Shown here: positions 50,613-63,526 of the stretch, piece after piece
Layout: each line of letters starts with the position of its first letter
Position numbering within the stretch: position 1 is the stretch's first letter
Assembly: GCF_021155765.1 (NCBI RefSeq)
Contig: NC_060114.1
Span: 13,463,501-13,527,500, forward strand
Direction of reading: 5' to 3'
From: Diprion similis
Taxonomy: Eukaryota; Arthropoda; Insecta; Hymenoptera; Diprionidae
DNA: 64,000 nucleotides
Translations under genes and position numbers: made by a program
The notes under the pieces: model-generated
Told to the model about the DNA's origin: nothing
The model's database searches: none
Seen by the model: only the letters and a program-made list of their open reading frames with translations

Positions 50613-51831
50613 CGTCCGACAACAAGGAGATGCAGCTTCTTTGACAGATGCATCTGTTATTCCTACAGACCAAAATATCACTTACTTCCGGCTATAGACG
50701 TCACCAGGGAAGATATTTAAATATCACGCAGCGTATGAAACACGTCGCTAAAATTGGGCTCTGCAAATTTTCTCACCACATATTTGTTTTCCATTTTTTG
50801 CATCGGTTTCTTTAGTTCTTAAATTTATTATTATAAGGTGAAAATCTCGTTGGAAGTGTCTTAAGGTATTCCGATCAAGGTTTTTTACCCGGCAACAATA
50901 TATAACGATCATTTCGTCGTATATTATTACTATCACTATTTTTCCTCTTTTTCATCCTGGGAATATCCTTCTTTTTTTCAAACGCTTATCAGTATAGCAG
51001 TAGGCGGATGAAATTCGCGTCGTGGTGAGCGCGTTGGTTGTTAATTCGCGCGTCGAGTTAGCGCAACAATATAGTGCATAACGTCATTATTCAAACGGAT
51101 CGTTAGCCAATTATCGAGTCATTTGCACTGCCGTGAATTGTTGGCAGAATACGCAACCGCTCCGCATCCCTGTGCTCGATCAGTATATTGTACTTGAATT
51201 TCGCGAATTATTCACCACGGTGAGCATATTTTACGCTCCCCTGATTCTGTTCCCAATCCCACTGCAGCTTTCGATCCTCTATACCCTGCATATGTGTCCA
51301 AATATATCCCTTGGATTTATCAGATTTACAACGTCCCCTCCTTCCACCTCTCGATGAAGTAAAAAGCGTCGCATAATTCGTTAATTATTTCGTGTTAATA
51401 ATTCGCAACAAGGTTTCAAGTCTCCTTTTGCAATTCGGTACATTATTCGCTGTTTCGTTTTCTCTCTTCCCTTCTCTTTCTACCCGAAATTATCCCCCTG
51501 GACCTCCCTCATCTCGCGCAGCTCCGAGTAGGTACACCAAGTCTCTTTCTGACGGGTGAAAAGAGGCGACCGTACCTAAGTCAGAATGCACTTTCACATT
51601 AGAAGCGGATTCTGTGTTCGGTCGAGGCTGTTATTGCTGTCTCAGGGACGTCATGCGTCAGTCCGAGACGCGCGTCGCGACGCCTTCATGGGTCCCCGTC
51701 GTCTCAGCGCCGCAGGAAGCACCGGGAACTCGATATCGCGAGGAGGAGCTGATGCGACCGCATGCTACTAGCCACACGGCTCCAAGGTGTTTGTTGTTAC
51801 GACTTCTGACAAACGACCAAACTCCGCCGCG

Positions 51832-51866
51832 CCGACACCCCGACACCCCGACACCCCGACACCCCC
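51832..51866. repeat. (CGACACCC)n minisatellite
   Basis: Four near-perfect copies of the 8-base unit CGACACCC, bounded by CCGCG and CCCGCAAACC. Confidence 0.85.
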
Positions 51867-54800
51867 GCAAACCGTTTTCCCATCGATTCTTAATGGTCCT
51901 TCGAAGTGCGCCGCTTCCTTTCCTCCTAATCGACCTCAGTTTATTTTTACTCACCGTTTCAGCTGCGCTTTTTCACGTTTAACCATTCGATCCGACCGAT
52001 ATACACCCCGAGTTTTTGCAATCACGATGAGCTGGTGTCGTTTGGAGTCTAAAAGACAAAATTAGTCTCTTCTTCAAGCTGATATCGAACCCCAGGATCA
52101 TCTTCCCGGTTCGGCATCAACAGAAGCGACGCATTGTTCAGAGGTTGAACGACAGGTTCCGCACTTGCAGTCGAGAGGTGTTGGTCGAAGGTCCTTAGTG
52201 TAGGCGGTATTACAGTAAGCAATAAATAATAAAATATGGAAATTCGTGAAGGATGATGGAGGATCGGCGGAAGAACGAAATCCAACATCTGGAAGTAATT
52301 ATACGAGGCTCATTGGGTAGCTTTCGACGTGAATGTACACGTATATACCACCGGCCGGTTCCCTCAGGTGCAAAACTACAAGGACACCGATGAACCCACC
52401 AGCGCGAAACTGTACGTGACTATTCCTGAGGGTCAAGGATTAGCCCAGCCACTGCCCGTTACACTCGTCGTTCTTCCTTCACCAATTTTAGTTCCCGCAC
52501 CTCCTCGATAGTTATATACCTCGTGTCACGACGATATCCTGTTTCTTCTTATTCCTCGTCACTTTATTTCACCGCAACATGTATAGCAAGAAATCAAAGG
52601 AACATCGATATTATACGCTATATTTTCTTTTCCTTCAATTCTCCTGTATATATGTATACTCTGCTATATTTGTATACCTACAGCTGGCATGATCGATTCG
52701 AAATGAGGCGATGATGCAGAGTCAATTTTTAAACAATATTGTGCTCATCTAACTGGCAGCTTACTTTTTCAATCGCCGACATTGCTCAGCCTCTTTGAAG
52801 TTTCATTTTATAATTCGGCTAGTGTTCCGAATTGGTATTTCAAAGATCTTTGCGAATAACAAGTCAATAATATGCTTCGAGCTTATTCAATTCACGTGAA
52901 TCCTGATTATAGCGAAAGCGCCGGATCGGCATACTTCCGTTTCTAATACAGTGCATACCAAAGAGTCATTATATACAGGCTTATTCCGTATTATCACATG
53001 CATGCGCAGTAATGGATGTAAGAACTTGTTAAATGTTACTCGGAATTCCAAAGCGTCTATCGCACGGAACAGACCCCTTAGTTACAGTTGCCATAAGTCG
53101 AGTACTTACAGTAATCGATCGTAGTATCATTTTCCAAGTAATCCCATCGTCTTTATCACCGGAAATTGGCAATTACTCCACCCACCCCCATCCCCCCGAA
53201 AACCGCTAGGAATACCTAATTATATTGCGACTAGAAATTAACCGTCGCTAAAAATTCTCACGTTTTATTGGTCTTTGAATTAGGTACCTGTAGACTTGAA
53301 AAAACAGAAACCAGTTCTTGATAATCACACAAATCATATCTTTACAAATAATATATACCGTCTCTGGTGAATAAAGGGAATAAAAAATGTCAAGTCTTTA
53401 CTATATTTTCGTAGAAAATCGTCAGTTGTAGAATTGTTTAAATCGTTTTTCTACAATCATTCCACGAACTTTATTCCCACAATTCGGCAACAATTGTAGA
53501 TAAAGGATACACGTCGAAAAAGATTTTCGATAATATCTCGAACGTGCCTATTTCGAGGTGTGGCGGACTGTCCTTCCGGAAAGCCTCTGAAATCTGTTGG
53601 ACGGCAAAGGTCCTGGTTAAGTAAAGTAGGTCCACTTACTAGTGGACAGTGCGTTTTGAGAACAAACTAGCCTGCGTCGATGAGGGTTCGGCTAATTCTC
53701 ACCTGGTTTACCGGTTTCTTGATTCCAGTGCCGGGTTTCCACGGGATCGTTGCAACGACCGAACAAACGGTTCGACTGCACACCATCGCTGGTGAAATTT
53801 GCAGGACTACGCGACATAGATCGACGCCTTCGGATCTCGAGCTTAAGCAGCTTTTCTAAGAGGTGCAGAGAGAACTTTTGTTGAAAATAGGCTATATATG
53901 GAGGTATATATGTATACCTAGGTCAGGGAATATCCGGGTATTAACGTTTCAACGTGCATTACCTTCTAACGCCGCGCTTCATCAGCTACATAATAACATA
54001 ATAGTCGATAGTCAGTGTGTTTTGCTTCTGTGCCTGTATTATATCGCTGCAGGGACCCAAAATCGCTCATTCACAACGGCCTACGGTTACTAATTACACA
54101 AATTCACACCTCGGCCATAGTGCAAGGTATTACAGGCGGTCTATGTGCCTGTGTGTTGGTCAAACTAATGCAATGCTTACTTGTGCCTTCTCCATCGCTC
54201 TTTCCTCCCTATTATTTTCTAATAAATTAACCTTTTACGTTACGCCATCCGAACTTAAATCTTGCGTTACACCGTCGTTATTTTCGTTTTTATACACGAT
54301 GGAAACTTTATAAGCGAAAATACATTGTGCTTTAAGTTTTTTTCTTTTACTTTAATGTTTTTTTTTTTTTTTTGCTGTTGTTGCGAATGAATGGAAATTA
54401 AAAACTGGAATTTGATTTTTTTTCATCTGTAATTAAAAAACAAAGTGTCAAATGGTCAGAAGCAGTGACCGCATAAATTGTAAAATTCAACTAGATTTTC
54501 ACAATTTTCAAACCTTAAATACAATAGTTTGGTATTTTTTTGTGACTAGAATTTTTAATTTTAATCTCTTTTTCAATCGATTCTACCGCATATTCTTACG
54601 CGTTCCAATTGTTCCCCCTCGTTGAAATTTTCACTCGATGACAATGAAATAAAAAAGTTTTCAGTCGGACTGCGTAAAATTATAGCCGATCTATAAAATG
54701 AATTCAGTACGCGGAGCTATCGCTGAAATATCTCTTACAATTAGCTATTACATCTTATAATATACGTTCTATAAATTCACAATCTATTCATTTGGTTTCA

Positions 54801-57043
54801 ATAAACATCGATTGTTTCAAATCAGTTGCTTCCCGTTAAACTGAATGTATCTGCCATATTTTTTTCCTCTGTAAAATATTTTCTCGACCGCAATCGACAA
54901 AATTGAATAATTTTTCATTGGATAAAATTACGCATGAGAATATATTTCCCGAAAAACTGAATAAATTTCATTCATCATCTTGTTTAGTATTTTTTTTAAA
55001 TCCTGAAAATTTTTATCTCAGTCTATACGTTACACTTCCGTTTACTAACACACGAAGTGTCGAGGTATACAAACTCGCGGTAGACCGCAAAGCGTTTCAC
55101 TGAGGGTGTTATAACCCAACATATAAATTCATGCGTTACACCCATGAAGAACGCATTGATGCGTGCACGTAATCCTGGAGCAGGAGCAGGATCAGGATCG
55201 GGAAGGTGCGCACATCCACAGTCGACCTCGTACCTACTTAGCGATAGCATCGCTTATACATACGTACTGGGGTTGGTTATATTTTCGTTATTATTCATTT
55301 AGGCACACCCCGCATGCAACGGACCCCGGGATTACACGCCTCAACTAAACTTCGTACATCTATTCCCGTGTTTTCGTGTCTCCGAGGCCTTATCGCTCAT
55401 CTTTACGATACCGATAATTGTTATTACTGTAATATAATGACATAATCCTCGATGACGTTGTCGGCTATTTTTATCTTGTTGTCTTTTATATAACTACCGT
55501 AACTTTGTCATAAATTTCAACTATTTATACTACATAATCCAAAATTTTTTCAAAGTTTTCATTCAAATTATTCAACCCATCATTATTTTATACCTACAAT
55601 TTGTACGTTATAAAGTCAATTATTTTGAGCAAGTTTCGAATTTTTAAACTTAGAACTCGGACTACGAAACTTTGAAGATTGAAACGGTTTAAAAAATGGA
55701 AGAAAAATTCGGGATAATGATGTGTTCGACGAAAATGAAAGATTTTCACAACCGTATAAGGTATGCAAAAAATGTCTAATGTTTTTTGGCGGAAAACATT
55801 TGCTGAATAAAATTAAATTTCGTAATCAGTACCCGAATGGCGTTGGGCCGTTGTCCGTATTATGGGTAGGCAAGGACCTTATACTGTATTTGGTGTATCG
55901 GTGTAGAGCAAAAGCAGCGGCAACAGCAGCAGCCAGTGTGAAGCCGCAAGCCACAAGCGCATAAGAGTTCTTTTTCCGGAGCATTGGCTCTCGCCAAATT
56001 GCCTCCAATGAAATATCGTATTACAGACATCCAATATCTCTGGCTCCAGCTCGGTGTATAGCAAAGTAGTCTATAATATTCCATTCAGTGCGATCGCTAT
56101 AATAAAGATACTATACATGGGCCTTTGGCCGCTATGTAGGTCTGCATATACCTACATATATATATGACACATGTATTATATACGTATAATATTCGCCTCG
56201 ACGTTGAATCTCTATGGGGGTAGCTATAGGTGGGTATGGGTGTGTTTTATACCTCGTGCTGTAACTCAATAGCCTTCCGATGGAAAGATCATGGTCCCGG
56301 TACAAAGGCTGATCGCCGCATCACATGCGATCAAGAAGCACGTCAGGATCCCTGACGAGGCATTAAAACTGGCCCTCAAATTCGTAAAACTCCATGTATA
56401 AGTGCACATAAATATAACGCGATGGTAGTGGTTACGTTAATATGCTCCAGATATTTATTTTCGATTATTTATGCGACCAAAAACTTACCTTTTCTCGTCC
56501 TTAATTTGCTAAGGAAAAAAATTTCCGCTTCAATGTGAATCTTGTTTTCCAAAATTTCAATTTATATCTTACTTCAACCGTTATTTGTTGTTCTATTTGA
56601 AAAGTGTTCTTCTGTTTATTCGATTTATTGTAACAATTTGCTTTTCTTCTTCTTTCTATCCTTTGTATGAAAGAACACTCGAGTGCAACTCTTGACAATA
56701 ACCCTTTCTCGTATAATTCTTTTCATTCCTTTTTTCGGACAAAAGGATGTATTATGAAAGCAAGTATCTTTTCATTTTTCATATACACAGCATCATTGGG
56801 AAGTAATGATGCGTATTATATCTGCCCAGTAGAGGTTTCTTATTTATTAACTAATAAGTTGTTATCATTCGATATCAAGTGACTTATTCGGTGGAATTAT
56901 ATATAATGAGAACAAAAAGCAAGAGAATGGAAATCCGATGCTTCTAATTTGTCGAATACTATCTTTAACAGAAGGGTTGAAAGTCTATACGTAAATTTAT
57001 TTTTTATCCTTCTACAAAATATTCTTCTACAACTCATTCAATA

Positions 57044-57060
57044 CAACAACAATAATAATA

Positions 57061-57102
<42 letters not shown>
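57044..57102. repeat. (AAT)n microsatellite past the LRR gene
   Basis: ACA units grade into AAT units with a single GTA interruption, about 450 bases past the LRR stop codon. Confidence 0.88.
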
Positions 57103-57103
<1 letters not shown>

Positions 57104-57553
57104 TTCTTTTATTACTATCACCCAGTTTCATTTCTGGAATAAAAAAATATTACACTTAATTAACAATTGAACTTGATATTCGATGAAAGTGAAACGGAAT
57201 AAAAAGAGGAGAGATATTAATTTATCACAACTGAACAACACTTAGTTAGAAAGATATGGAGAAGATACATGTGTAACCAACGTTTTTGATCATTTTCTAC
57301 AGTGGTAAATATTTTTTTCCCTTATATACAGATGATACACGGTAATATATTACACTTGAAATAATTCTTTGACTACCTATCATCGCGTTGTTCAATTCAC
57401 CTCAAAGATAAAACGTATCAACAGATTGGAAAGAATGACTCCTAACTCCATCACGAGTGATATTAAAATCGCTTAGGACATCCTGCGATTCTCGTCTCAG
57501 CCCTCCCTGTCGGTTCCCGCCTGTCGTTCGGCAGCCGGTGACACACGGTGCCG

Positions 57554-59083
57554 CTAAGGGTAGTCGGTAATGTCGCTGTGCTCGAGGATCTTGTCGTCGT
57601 CGTTCGACCGCGTCAACATATTCGAGTAAGAGACTGTGACTCCGCGTCTGAATCCCCTCGGACCGAAAGCCGCCCTCGTGCTGAAATACATTGCCGCGCT
57701 CATGCTGGCGAGAGACAAAAGTCCAAATGGTATCCAAAGGGTGAGCAAACGCTTGTAGTCGTTGCAGTCGTACTGATCGATGTCGAGCGCCTCGAAGAGG
57801 CGTCTACCCCGCATCTTGATCGGCGAGTTGCACCTGAAATAACGCGTAAAAAATTGGCGGGTTTGAAAAATGAGCCGATTAATCCTCGTCCTCACCTCAA
57901 TTCATCCGAGTACTTCCTCATCGAATTAATCGAGACTATCCATTGCGTCTTGCAGTTACATTGCCACGGGTTTAGCTGCAGGTCGAGGTTCGATACGCGC
58001 AGCATCACCGGCCGTAGCTCACGCTCTACTCTGTCGATCGAACAGTTTCTTACGGAGAGCCGGTGCAGTTCCGGCAGCAGGTCCTCGGTGGGTGGCTGAA
58101 CTGCGAGGCTGGTCAGCTTGGGGCAGTTATCGGCCGATAAGACAGTGAGGTTCCTTAGGTTCACGAGGTCCGTTAGGTTCAGGCACTCGAATTTGGGCAT
58201 TTCGTTCATCCTCAGGATCCGCAGATGCGACGCGGCGATTTGACCCAGGCTAATTATGTTCGTTCGCGATATGTCCAGGACTTGTATACCGGCCGGTAAC
58301 TCCGGTAAATGCTCGATAGGGTTCGAGCTCAGGGTAAGATGCCTTAGACTTACCAACGGAGTAAACAAACCCGCGGGAAAATTCGAACACGAGATGTTGT
58401 TCAAGTCGAGATCAATCAGCGAAACAAGATTTTTGAACGCATCTTCGTCTATGTTGTTGTTCAGTGGGTTTTCGTTGAGTTTGAGCACGTGCAACGCCTG
58501 GAAAACGGAAACGGCGACAGTCAGCTCGTGTCTAATTTATTTTCAAATCTGTTCATACTGGACCTTCATGTGCTCGAATGTCCAATGCGTTATGTGCTGC
58601 AGAACGTTGTAGGAAAGGTCGAGGACTTGCAGGTTCGATATCTGTGTCGTCAGCGCGGTGTCGTTCAGAAACGGCAACTGGTTGTGGCTGACGTTTAGTT
58701 TGGCCAGATTGTTCTTTGTACTACATTTGAAAAAGAAACGCTGCAGGTTGTTCTGCGAGAGGTCCAAGATCTCAAGCTTATCCAGGTACGCCGAACAGTC
58801 GGAAAAACTGTCGAAGAAATTACCCCGCAGGTTCAGCTCCGTCGCCTTTTCAACCTGGCTCGATACCGACCCGTTGCTATTCCTGAAGAACTTCTCCTTG
58901 GTCAAACCGCTCCATGACAAGTCCAACTGAAAGGAGCCAGGGTAATAAAAACGTATAAAAGCAAACCACGAACTGTTTGTGGTGAATAAGAATCGACGAA
59001 TGAAAACGGGGAAATGATCAAACCTTGGACGTCGCTACTGCGAAATGCGCCACCGTCAGAACGAAAATGATGTTGACCCACAT
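57554..59083 (-). CDS. Leucine-rich-repeat single-pass transmembrane protein, no TIR domain
   Basis: Predicted type I surface protein of 434 aa. Exons in order are 59083-59024, 58926-58564, 58497-57896 and 57833-57554; phases close (0, 0, 2). Residues 1-19 form a signal peptide (MWVNIIFVLTVAHFAVATS). Residues about 45-315 hold some nine to ten LRRs of the LxxLxLxxN type, for example LEILDLSQNNL, LQVLDLSYNVL and LRHLTLSSNPI. Residues 317-365 form an LRRCT cap with four cysteines (321, 323, 343, 365; NPWQCNC...YDC). Residues 371-392 are a membrane segment, followed by an Arg-rich stop-transfer and a 42-residue tail ending HSDITDYP. Several N-x-S/T sites lie on the outer face. The ectodomain resembles Toll-like and other LRR receptors, but there is no TIR domain or recognisable signalling motif. 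I cannot name the orthologue. The strand is shared with both neighbours, and about 1.95 kb separates it from the C12orf4 homologue upstream. Confidence 0.88.
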
Positions 59084-61032
59084 GTCGATGTTCAGCGAAA
59101 GTAATTACTGGCGATGGTTCCACAAGTGCGAGAAATCTGTGCAGTAGTTGCTGCTCTGAGTGAAACTGCACTAATGAGAAAAGTGGTGCTGCTAAGTCGT
59201 TGGTGGGTAGGCCAGCAGGATCATACGAACGGCGAAAGGTCAATGTCGAAAGGCTAATGCACCATTTTTTTATCGCCAGATAACAATGGAATATTGTAGT
59301 GAATGATAGATTATACCTAATCTACGAATCCTTGTTTTTTCTTTTACAAAACTCGATTTTATGTGTAGAATTTTACGTGACCCCAGTTTAATGTTGTTTT
59401 TTCAATTTTGAATTTGTTTGTCCCTCCACATTCTGTTTCTACGTCATGAATCTCAACCTACTTCATCGTATAAACTATCCTTAGTTCGCGTTAACCTATC
59501 AACAGTATATCAACACGTAACGAAAAATTCCGGTAATGGTAGAAACTGTTGAAAATATTATTCGTTGGAATCCGAAATCCTCTTTCGATTTTTAATTGTA
59601 TTCAATCAGCTTCTGTGTGGCTGACGTGCCAATGCACTCTGCACTGCAAGACTGACGCTGCAGCAGCCTCATATGATGCAGCAGTGGCCGGAAAAAGACA
59701 AAAGAAATAAAAAAAAGGAAATGGTAAGTCAATGGAAACTCAGCCGACGATAAGCGATAAGTATCGCTAATAGTATCGCATAACACTGATATGGACAATT
59801 ATTTGTAAGTATAATTTATGTGCACGTAACTATGTACATGCAATAACACTGTACGAATTTAACAGTGAGTGCGGTTGCACGCGTGTAACTCGGGAGAAGG
59901 ATTTGTTGAGTTCATCACATATGTGATGAAAGAAATGATTTTTATATTTAAATCAGTGCTTCTTGATTTAACAGAAAGGTGTTCAAAACAATAATTTGCG
60001 TTAATAATTTTAAGTGAATCTGGATTTATTAACCGTATTTTAGAGCAATTTCTGGTAACTTAAATAAATCTATTTTTGTGTTATAAAATTGCAATTTACA
60101 AATCAACGATTATCCAATAGTTTTTCAATTTTTGAGAACAATGCTTTGTCATTGGTATATATTATTCGTTGAGTAGAATATCTTTCTCGGCCTCGAGTGA
60201 ATACATTTATGCAAACAGAATTCTAATTAATAATAATGTTTATGAATAACTGCATCTTGAACTGAGAGAAATTTTATCGCTCAACTCGTCGTTTATCTGC
60301 GCAACGCCTCCGTCGAGGAGTTTTATGTATTTATATCCGTGGCTATAACACTCGCAGAGTTCATTCTGAGTAGGAGTCGAATTATCGCATGTCTACCGAT
60401 ATAAGCGTACGTGTGTGCAAAACGCGTGCAGAATTTAGATTATCATCACGCGCTAACTCTGACCGCATACTTCCGCCAATTTGATTCTCCGTTGTTGATA
60501 CTTGTCTTGGCTGCGGTTACTTCAATTGCCATCAGGGACGAAGATTTAGCTTCTTGGATATTCGATCATAATCACACCTCATTACACAGCTAACTGGATC
60601 TGATTGCGCTTCTGCATGTGTATGAGAAAATATATTTGCAAGATTTGTATTATTTTTTTCATGGATATGATTTTTACCTCTTATTGTGACGGGATGTGTA
60701 TACACTTTATCCACTATGTTGAAAATAATTACATTGTTTACTCGTTATTGATTTCGTGCTTTAATTATACTGGCGTGATCATGGCTTGCATATTTTTTCA
60801 ATTCAGCAACAAAATATATTGACAAAGTGCGGTATTTATGCTTCCATTATTTACGAGCGATTGGGAAGAGAAAAATAATAAGCTGTGAATAATCAAGTCG
60901 TCGTGGGGTTGATAGATTCTGGGTTCATTACACAAATCAATCAACCTTTCAGCAAATATGCTTATAAATGTAATTTCAATATACATATTACAATCAGGTT
61001 TGATTGAAAGAATTATCTTTGCACAATGCAGA
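59084..61032. other. Intergenic region between the LRR gene and the C12orf4 homologue
   Basis: About 1.95 kb of mostly AT-rich DNA. It must hold the 3' UTR of the C12orf4 homologue and the promoter and 5' UTR of the LRR gene, both on the minus strand. No tRNA-like structure or convincing open frame was seen. Confidence 0.6.
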
Positions 61033-63526
61033 TCATTTTTTCGGTGTTTGAAGAGTGTCGGTAGCTTTGAAGACGAGAGGATTCGACACTCGGAATATAC
61101 TCGGCAACATTGTGGCCAAGGTTCCGAAAACTTCCTCGGACACTCCCTGCAATTTGATATATTTGATGCAATCATGTCAATACCCCCGATTTTGGTATAA
61201 AAAAATTCATAAAAAAATGCTGTGAACAACAGATTTGAAACTAGTTTAATCCTTCTTACCTTCGGGACCAAGAATTGTAAATTCTTTAACTCAGCACCTC
61301 CCCAAGACGCCATTTCGATCATGAAACCCTTGACACATTTGAAAACAAGTTCTGCTCGTTTCGTACACCAAGCCACAGTCATATCCTAATTGAAGGAAGA
61401 GTTCGAGTTACCGCAATTTTTAGTGATCAAGGCTTAACATAGTAACTCGAACATATGAAACATCAATAATTCGCATTTTACCCCAGACATTTCGTGGACC
61501 AATAAGACTGGTATGGTCAGAGTAGTGACGTCGTTGCTGCAGGCAGTTTTCAGTATGTTCCTTAGACCCAAGATCGCCGGGTGCCGGGAGTTGATTTCTC
61601 CTGAAATCATTACGTTCATTTTAGCTCGTCTTTGCGGCGGAGAACCACCTTATCGATTTATTTTCTAACCTGATCTTAAGGAGTCCTGAACCACCATGTG
61701 AAATACCACGTGAACCTGAGCTAGGTTTGAATGCCGCGTTATAAAAACGTCTCCAATTTGCAGGCTCTTACTTCCAGTTGATTTTTTAGCCTGAAAACAA
61801 AACGATAAGAAAATAGACAGAAATTCACGTGAAACGCTTGTCGAACTACGGCAGTGTACCGACATACTGAATTTACCTGGGGATCGCTTCCTTCCCTTTG
61901 GTGCGCCTGTCTCCATGCGACAACGTCCTTAACATCATCGCGAAGTTTTTCAAGCTGTTCATCAAAAGATGGGAAGTGAAATTCCGTGGTCATTTGACAT
62001 ATTGAGCAGAGTTCTGTAAAGCAACGATTAATTACGACTACGTATCGATTCGCCGTATCATACAATCGACGAATGAAAGTTCAACCAGACCTTTAGTTAT
62101 TCCTGAATAACTAGCTACGTGATTGTCGGTCAAAAGTACGAGGCCACAGAGGTCGTTCGAATAGAGACCGAGAGCAGTCTGGAGTCTTTGCGGGGTGGGG
62201 TCCATTCTGGAGCAAAAAAGGTAGGAGGATGAACATCGGCGACAAAATCAAAGCAGCCAAGCTGAAAGATCCAAATTTTATCCCACACACCCCGAGTCTC
62301 CATGTTTAGTTTTGCAGAAGTCGAACACATCCCCCGTCATGATTCGTATGTTGTGCATCTGCTTCATCTGGGAGCCAAGGTGTATCGTGAAACTTTCTTC
62401 AAGCTGCGGGAAATCCACGGCTTCTTTGTCGTTCCGTTCGCCAAAGTCTCCGAGGGCCGCACGGAGCGGTGGCATCTGCATAATCGGGGAGCTTCTGCGG
62501 GATCAGAAGAAAACTGGTTCAAGGTGGAATTGAGATTAGCTACAGGATTATTGGCGGACTACCCACACTGGTGTCGGTAGCATGCTGGTCTGCTGCTCTT
62601 CCAGCAGACGCATGATCCAGTTTCGGTACTGCCTCCGCTGCTCAAGCTTCAGCGCGTCTACCCTGGAGCCCCAATGGCCTTGAAGCAGACTCTGTTCCTC
62701 GAAGTGTCTTCCAAGCATCTCGTTTATCGATCTTTCCGTGGACCCGGCCTCCAACGTCTCCACAGCCTCCTTGACCTCGTCGGTTTGCCTGAAAAGTGTT
62801 GTTTGCTACAAGATGGTTGCAGGGTCTTGACTAAGGTATTGGAGTGACCTATGTCACAGGGGTTCACAGCATCAGAAGAAAGTTGACATCTGAGTTGCTA
62901 AATTCTCAAGTCTTGCGGTGAATTCAAATGATATCAAATGACTTTAAATAAATTCACTTGACATCGCGCCAAATGCGTACAAGGCTTCAAGCATTGTCAA
63001 CCCCTCGTGACAGAGGAAGCGGTACCAACTTTTGCGTCAGCTTCTCAAACTCCGCGTCCCTCATCTGAACAACCTCGGTCACCGCTCTGCCGAACTCGTG
63101 TTCAGCTTGAAGAATCGTTTCGAGAGAGGGCGAGTGCACCAGTCTGTGATAGGCACCAGCGAACAGCTCCTCGTCGGTGGTTCCGATGGGCTCGGCATAG
63201 GCGGTCGTCTTTTCCTTGTACAGTTTTTCCCAGCTTTTGATCACCTCGTCTACGTCGAGGTCGCCGGATTGCGCCGCCTTTATGAGGCGCTCCGATCTGT
63301 CGTCGTGGAATTCGAGAGTCCACCGTTTCACCGCGATCTCAAGAGCCTTGTGCAGGTCGTTTTCAACGTAGCAAGGCAGCTTAAAGGCGGAAATTATCCG
63401 GTGGGTTAGCTCTTCGATGCATCCGTCGTGTGGGATCTTCAGAGGAATCTCAAGCTCGTAGTCCTGACCCGTGGTGCAGGTCGGAAATTTAAATTTAAAC
63501 ACGCGCTCAACGCGTTCCTCGCCCAT
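61033..63526 (-). CDS. C12orf4 homologue (DUF2362/Fy-3 type conserved protein)
   Basis: Conserved protein of 551 aa; the human protein is 552 aa as I recall. Exons in order are 63526-63030, 62788-62567, 62494-62291, 62206-62091, 62013-61877, 61790-61670, 61600-61482, 61385-61260 and 61146-61033; every phase closes. Diagnostic segments are [20 protein letters not shown] (residues 271-290), [20 protein letters not shown] (from 311), [78 protein letters not shown] and [20 protein letters not shown]. The vertebrate protein has been linked to mast-cell degranulation and to recessive intellectual disability (family knowledge); its molecular activity is unclear. No signal peptide or membrane segment was seen, so it is probably cytoplasmic. 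The exon-1 donor is the weakest join: phase requires AA|GTTGGT, because the nearby TTG|GTACCG would shift the frame. Confidence 0.93.

Larger units (their letters stand above)
45900..57553. other. Intergenic DNA between Optix and the LRR gene
   Basis: About 11.6 kb without a recognisable conserved gene. A 193-codon plus-strand frame at 46693-47274 and others near 50-52 kb have no family resemblance. One short frame at 50373 has a signal-peptide look (separate entry). Simple repeats occur at 51.8 and 57.05 kb. Confidence 0.55.

Noticed and set aside
57554..59083. Toll receptor
   Set aside because: The tail after the membrane helix is only 42 residues and contains no TIR domain.
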